A stretch of DNA of 11,475 nucleotides, taken from assembly GCF_000330505.1 (NCBI RefSeq), contig NW_004440380.1, positions 67,866 to 79,340 of the forward strand, given 5' to 3'. The position numbers were made by a program, and so were the translations under genes. Source of the stretch: Entamoeba invadens IP1. Its lineage: Eukaryota; Evosea; Mastigamoebida; Endamoebidae. Each line of letters begins with the position of its first letter. Position 1 is the first letter of the stretch. Below, piece after piece: positions 7,166 to 11,475 of the stretch. The notes below the pieces were generated by a model that saw nothing but the letters and a program-made list of their open reading frames with translations, was not told the DNA's origin and did not search any database.

Positions 7166-8020
7166 CCCAAACACTTCATACATAGTTACACCAAATGAAT
7201 AAATGTCGGCACTTTTAGTGTATTTCTCCTTTTTCAGCACTTCAGGCGCCATGTACTTTGGTGTACCAATACCCTTTGTGAAAGTCTTATTAGTCATCAA
7301 CATATAAACATTTCTACTACTTCCAAAATCAGTCAATTTAGCATTAACTTTATCATTCAAATCAAGTGAAAAGACGAGAATGTAGTCTGGCTTGATGTCT
7401 CTGTGTAATATCCCATTTTCATGTAGATATGATATTCCTCTTAATGCGTCCAACATCATTTTGACTCGCATTTTCATTTTAACCTCATCAGATCTGTTGT
7501 GATTTATCAAGTCCTGACAACTCCCATAATGTGCAAACTCGGTGACCATACACACTTTATTTGGAATGAACACGGCTCCATAGAAGTGGACTATATACTC
7601 ACTGCGAAACTTGTCCAACATTTCAACTTCTTTTGTAAATTCAAACACTGCATTTTCATCATTTGAGTTGTCAACTTGTTTCATCTTCTTGATTGCAACA
7701 ACGTTTCCTCTGTAAGTTACTTTGTAGACAATTCCAAAAGAGCCTTCACCAAGTTTCTTTTCTGTTTTGATTTCGTCGTAATCAAAACGTGTTGATTGTT
7801 CCACCAGTGCTTTGATGTTCATTAAAGTCGTGTTTTGTTTACCACTGTGTAAATCAAGTGATACGATCATGATTTTGTCACTCAAATCCATTGTGCAATA
7901 TGGTGTTATAAAGACTTCAAATTCGCAAGCAAATCCGCTCTTTAAAGTCACTATTTTTGGTTCTGTGCGAATTGTGTATTTGTCGCATTTGCCTTTTGTT
8001 GTGATTTGAATTTTCACATT
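7166..8020 (-). other. Juxtamembrane block and truncated kinase domain of the TMK pseudogene
   Basis: An uninterrupted stretch of about 285 codons follows the frameshift near 8019. A beta-rich juxtamembrane block (about 8020-7770) precedes the kinase. Kinase motifs, in order: glycine loop LGEGSFGIVY (from about 7753), beta-3 VAIKK with the ATP-binding Lys at about 7690-7688, HRDIKPD at about 7405-7385, Tyr at 7382-7384 where Asn is expected, LTDFG at about 7340-7320, and GTPKYMAPEVL at about 7264-7232. The fold resembles tyrosine-kinase-like/dual-specificity TMK kinases. It stops at TAA 7163-7165, after Y-S-F-G-V-T-M-Y-E-V-F-G, so the last quarter of the C-lobe is cut off. Confidence 0.85.
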
Positions 8021-8207
8021 ACCTTTTAGACGAATTGCCAACACACAACAATTCGCGACTTTCAATTTGTATTTTGTCACTTTCATCACCAAATGAAATC
8101 TCATTTTTGTTTGATAAAATGTCGCCTTCAAGTTGCGTCATCACAATGTTGGAGCGACTCATCTTGAAGACACAAATATTTTCAGTGTGTTTGTTGTCTT
8201 TCTTTCT

Positions 8208-8294
8208 CAACACAAACAAAACAATAATTGTTATAATTGTGACAATTATAACAACATATACAATTACACACACAATTGGAAGACCAACAACGAT
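8208..8294 (-). other. Transmembrane segment of the TMK pseudogene
   Basis: About 29 hydrophobic residues (G-I-V-V-G-L-P-I onward, rich in I and V) are followed directly by R-K-K-D-N-K. This is a classic single-pass stop-transfer signal, with the cysteine repeats outside and the kinase inside. Confidence 0.85.
8228..8254. repeat. Perfect 27-base palindrome inside the membrane-span coding region
   Basis: Two 13-base arms (TTGTTATAATTGT and its exact complement) surround one base. They lie within codons for the I/V-rich membrane span, which may alone explain them. Confidence 0.7.
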
Positions 8295-11200
8295 ACCATA
8301 ATTCGTGTTTATAAAACATTCAATTTTGTCGTCACTTAACTTGTAGCCATCTGCACACTCCAAACAAAATGAATTTTGCGATGAGATGCAGTTTAGTATT
8401 TAAGAGAAGTGAACACACACGCCGTCTTTTAAAATGTTGTTATCACCACATTTTAAATACTCAAAAGTGTCATCACAGTATGTGCAGTTTTCATTACATT
8501 TGTGACATAAATTATCTTTTGGTGCAAAACCACCTTCACGTAGTGTGCAACCACTCGTCGTTGTATTCAAACAGTTGTTTAATTCTGTTTGTAAGTTGCA
8601 CAGCTTTGTGTTGTTGTTTGGTGTTCTGTAATATCCATTACTGCAAACCAAACAATCACCATCATTGGAACACGTTGCACACGACGTGTCACAACTAACA
8701 CATTGTTTGCCATCACTTTATCGCATGTACCCATCTTTGCACAAAATACACCCTTCATATGTCGACATCATTACATCACAGGTACTTAGTATTTTATTGA
8801 TTTCAAAACACTTGCCATTTTTGGTGTACGAGTACGCATCACACTTTGTGCAATACGTCAAATTCGAGCATTGTGTGCATGAGTACTCACATCTCACACA
8901 AAATGAGTTCATTATGTAATCCCCATCACTGCACCTCAAACACCATTTTGAACTTCTCAACATGCAGTTGTCTGTTGTTTTTTTCACTTTTTAATTGTAA
9001 ATTGTTTGCTTTTGATGTGTTGGTATCATTGTCAACACATGAATTGTCAACAAGAAGATATGATTTGTTACACTCCAAACACGACGACATTACAACACTC
9101 ACATATTCACAGTCTGGGTATTTCTCTTGTTTTGGCAAACACCCAGTCGTATCTTTGTAATGATCGTCATCACATTGAGTACAAACACCACTAACGAACT
9201 CTTTACAGTTGATTGAATCGGTTGAAACGCATTTCCCATCTACATTTATTATTTTGTTGTTACATAAAATGCAAATTCCTTTGTTTTAAATCACACACTC
9301 GTTGTCATTGGAAACACATCCACCTTTTGCAATGTGATGGTTTTGTTGACATGTTGTACACACAGTTCCACTATTATTAACACAGTTTGTGTCTTGTGAA
9401 CACAACATGTTTAATTTTAATACAAATTCACTTTTACATGATATATCGATTTTATCACCATCAATTACTTGGCAAATCTTTGCATTATCACAACTTATAG
9501 TTTCCCCATTGATATTAAGTGTCGTGTAAAACCCATCATTTACCAAATAACAAAACTCGTTTTGAGTGTATTTGCAGTTATTGACTTTAATGCCTTCTTG
9601 TGTGTCATTTTTAAAGATTAAACAAGAAGTCTTGTCATTTTGAGTGAGTTGGTATTTGCAAATACTTTCAATTGAACAATTGACGTTTGTTGTGATGACA
9701 TTTTTAGAACAGTTGTCGCAAGTTTTCAATGAATAATCAAAGCAACTTTCATCTTGTTTAAAAATGCATTTTCCATCGACTCAAATGTGGTTTTCATCAC
9801 ACATAAAACAAAAATAAATCACTTGATGCAGACAACCAACATTATTAACATCACTTTTTAATGTTTCTGAGTTAAAATGTGTTGTGTTTGAATATGCAAG
9901 AACACACATAAATTTATCATTATCAATAATATAAGGCGCATAACATTTTGTACACAATTTATTTTCATTGTTATATTCACACAGTTGACAATTTGGAATT
10001 AAATCAAAACAACTCATACACCTATTTGAAGTGACTTTCACGTTGCCTTCTTCGCACGATATACATTTTTCACCAACAGTAATATATTCATCAGAACATG
10101 TCAAACACTCATTACTTTTTGGTCAGCACTGAACACAGTTTGTTATTAGTAAACAATTGTTACAGTTGTTATTTTTTAAGTAATACCCACTAACACATTC
10201 ACACACTTTTCTCAGATTCGTTTGCATTTACACCACATGAGGCACAATTATCGTTTAATGAACACGAGACACACTCTTCGTTTCCAGTGTTTGGTTTATA
10301 ACTTGTTTAAAGCCAGATTGACATGAAGTGCACACACCACTCTCTCTATAACAGTTTACACACTCAATTGGACATGGCAAACACGATGATGTACCACCAC
10401 TTGAATAATACCCATCAACACAGATCTCACAGTTTGCATTGCCCGTAAATTCATATCCAGCATAACACGTCAGGCACTTGCCACTGATATTATCACACGT
10501 TTCACACTTGATATCACATGAATTGCAATATGTTTGTCCTTCATTTGACTGATACATTTTGTTGTCACATTGTTGGCATTTGTTGTTTGTTGCATTTGCA
10601 TACGTTCCAGGTAAGCAAATGTTACAATTAAACGACTCATCCAATCCATACCCAGAGATGCAAGTTGTGCAATTTCCATTAATCTTGTCACATGTTAAAC
10701 TGCATGACATACAATTTGACGATCCTTTTGTTGAATAAAAACCATCTTCACAAGGTGTACAGTACGTTGATTGACTTATTGAATAAGTTCCTGTTGGGCA
10801 GACATCTCATGTGTTTGTTTCTTGATTTGCTCTTGTTCCAGCATCACATGGAATGCAGCGGTTTTCTGATAAAATACAGCCAGGCACACACGAAGAGCAG
10901 AATCCACTTTCTCTTTCACATGAAATGCAATTATAGTTACATTTTGTACACATAGTTGTAGCCGTTGTATTTGTATAATAACCTTCACTACATGGTGTAC
11001 AACTGGCACTCCCTGGTAAATTTGAATATGTTCCTATTTGGCAAGGAATGCATTTGGCGCCATCTCCATACGTCCCAGCTTCACAATCATCACAACTATA
11101 ATCGTTAACAAACTGCCCATTCTTACATAAAGTGTAATACCCATTCGTTTGATCACACTTAACACATGAAGAACAAATCATACACATCGAACTATTTACA

Positions 11201-11475
11201 AGAGAATAAGTTTGTTCTGCACAACTTGCGCAACCATTTGGACTTAAATATTGACCAGTTGGACAACTCTCACAAACACCATTTGAAAGAAACATATTTT
11301 CATGACAACTCAGACAATTCCCTTTCGTGGAATCACATGTTTTACACATTGAACTACATGGGGTACAAGAACTACTCCAATTGTAGAAAAGTAATTAACT
11401 TGACATTTTGAACACGAAGTAGTACCACCTTACGAGTAAAAGCCAGCTTCACAGGTTTGGCAAATACCATCTGAT
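8295..11475 (-). other. CxxC-repeat (furin-like) ectodomain of the TMK pseudogene
   Basis: More than 1,000 codons of cysteine-paired repeats are present, with units such as C-x2-C, G-x-Y-x(n)-C and N-G-x-C-x2-C. They recall furin-like or growth-factor-receptor Cys-rich modules and the CxxC-type TMK ectodomains. Two composition zones are visible. The membrane-distal part (11475 to about 10255) has regular GxYx..CxxC modules. The membrane-proximal part (about 10230-8400) has looser V/D/N-rich cysteine repeats. Seven in-frame stops and four frameshifts fall in this part, about one lesion per 300 bases. The ligand is unknown. Confidence 0.85.

Larger units (their letters stand above)
6976..11475 (-). 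pseudogene. Transmembrane kinase (TMK) pseudogene, 5' end outside window
   Basis: In minus-strand order this is a very long CxxC-repeat extracellular region (11475 to about 8300), one membrane span (8294-8208), a basic stop-transfer stretch, a juxtamembrane block, a protein kinase domain, and a C-terminal remnant ending in TAA at 6976-6978. This is the layout of Entamoeba TMKs, receptor-like kinases of the plasma membrane. The frame is broken by stops at 11430-11432, 10807-10809, 10123-10125, 9781-9783, 9286-9288, 8718-8720, 8400-8402, 7163-7165 and 7124-7126. Frameshifts lie near 11375, 10293, 10232, 8983, 8019 and 7085. At each break family-like sequence resumes at once on the other side, with no room for an intron. 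The catalytic-loop Asn is Tyr. No full product can be made. A separately expressed fragment cannot be excluded. Confidence 0.9.

Noticed and set aside
8035..9194. Several plus-strand frames rich in C, H and S opposite the TMK relic
   Set aside because: They are antisense shadows of the cysteine-repeat, membrane and kinase coding sequence. Their H/C/T richness mirrors the codons on the other strand.
6976..11475. Introns or programmed recoding as an explanation for the broken TMK frame
   Set aside because: Family-like sequence continues right up to and directly after each break, leaving no space for the short introns of Entamoeba. All of the TAA and TGA stops plus both shift directions cannot be one recoding mechanism.
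1..11475. CRISPR array, prophage or bacterial operon
   Set aside because: There are no regularly spaced short repeats, ribosome binding sites or phage genes. The gene families and promoter are eukaryotic.

Overview
The window looks like genomic DNA of an Entamoeba species. The base composition is very AT-rich. A long decayed gene on the minus strand carries the layout of the Entamoeba transmembrane kinases (TMKs): a Cys-rich CxxC-repeat ectodomain, one membrane span, a conserved juxtamembrane block and a kinase domain. One small gene has a TATTTAAA core-promoter motif about 30 bases before its ATG, as is typical of this genus. A hAT-like miniature transposon points to the DNA-transposon-bearing species (E. 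invadens or E. moshkovskii) rather than E. histolytica. The genus call is fairly secure and the species call is inference.

Layout. (1) 1-3250 is rich in repeats. It has a 139-bp foldback MITE with a perfect 8-bp target-site duplication (237-391), then two direct copies (about 511-913 and 2808-3246) of a roughly 0.4-kb GC-richer repeat with conserved internal hairpins. Copy B has recognisable terminal inverted repeats. Between the copies lie two plus-strand frames: a 126-codon multi-span membrane protein (1201-1581), and a 139-codon protein (1861-2280) that resembles only the C-terminal end of an acetyl-CoA transporter (SLC33/AT-1 type). (2) 3335-3901 (minus) encodes a 188-aa secreted protein, probably GPI-anchored. 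It is the only gene here that looks intact with a clear promoter. (3) 3940-5380 is an AT-rich gene desert. (4) 5384-5823 holds a weak plus-strand coding trace. (5) 5911-6667 (minus) is a decayed gene of unknown function. (6) 6976 to the right edge (minus) is the 3' part of a TMK pseudogene with at least nine in-frame stops and six frameshifts. Its kinase block is almost intact, but the catalytic-loop Asn is changed to Tyr. The 5' end lies outside the window.

The genes do not form a pathway. The window reads as an accessory, repeat-rich, decaying region. The observations most worth following are the structured 0.4-kb repeat family, the hAT-like MITE, and the uneven decay of the TMK gene, with an apparently preserved kinase cassette beside a riddled ectodomain.
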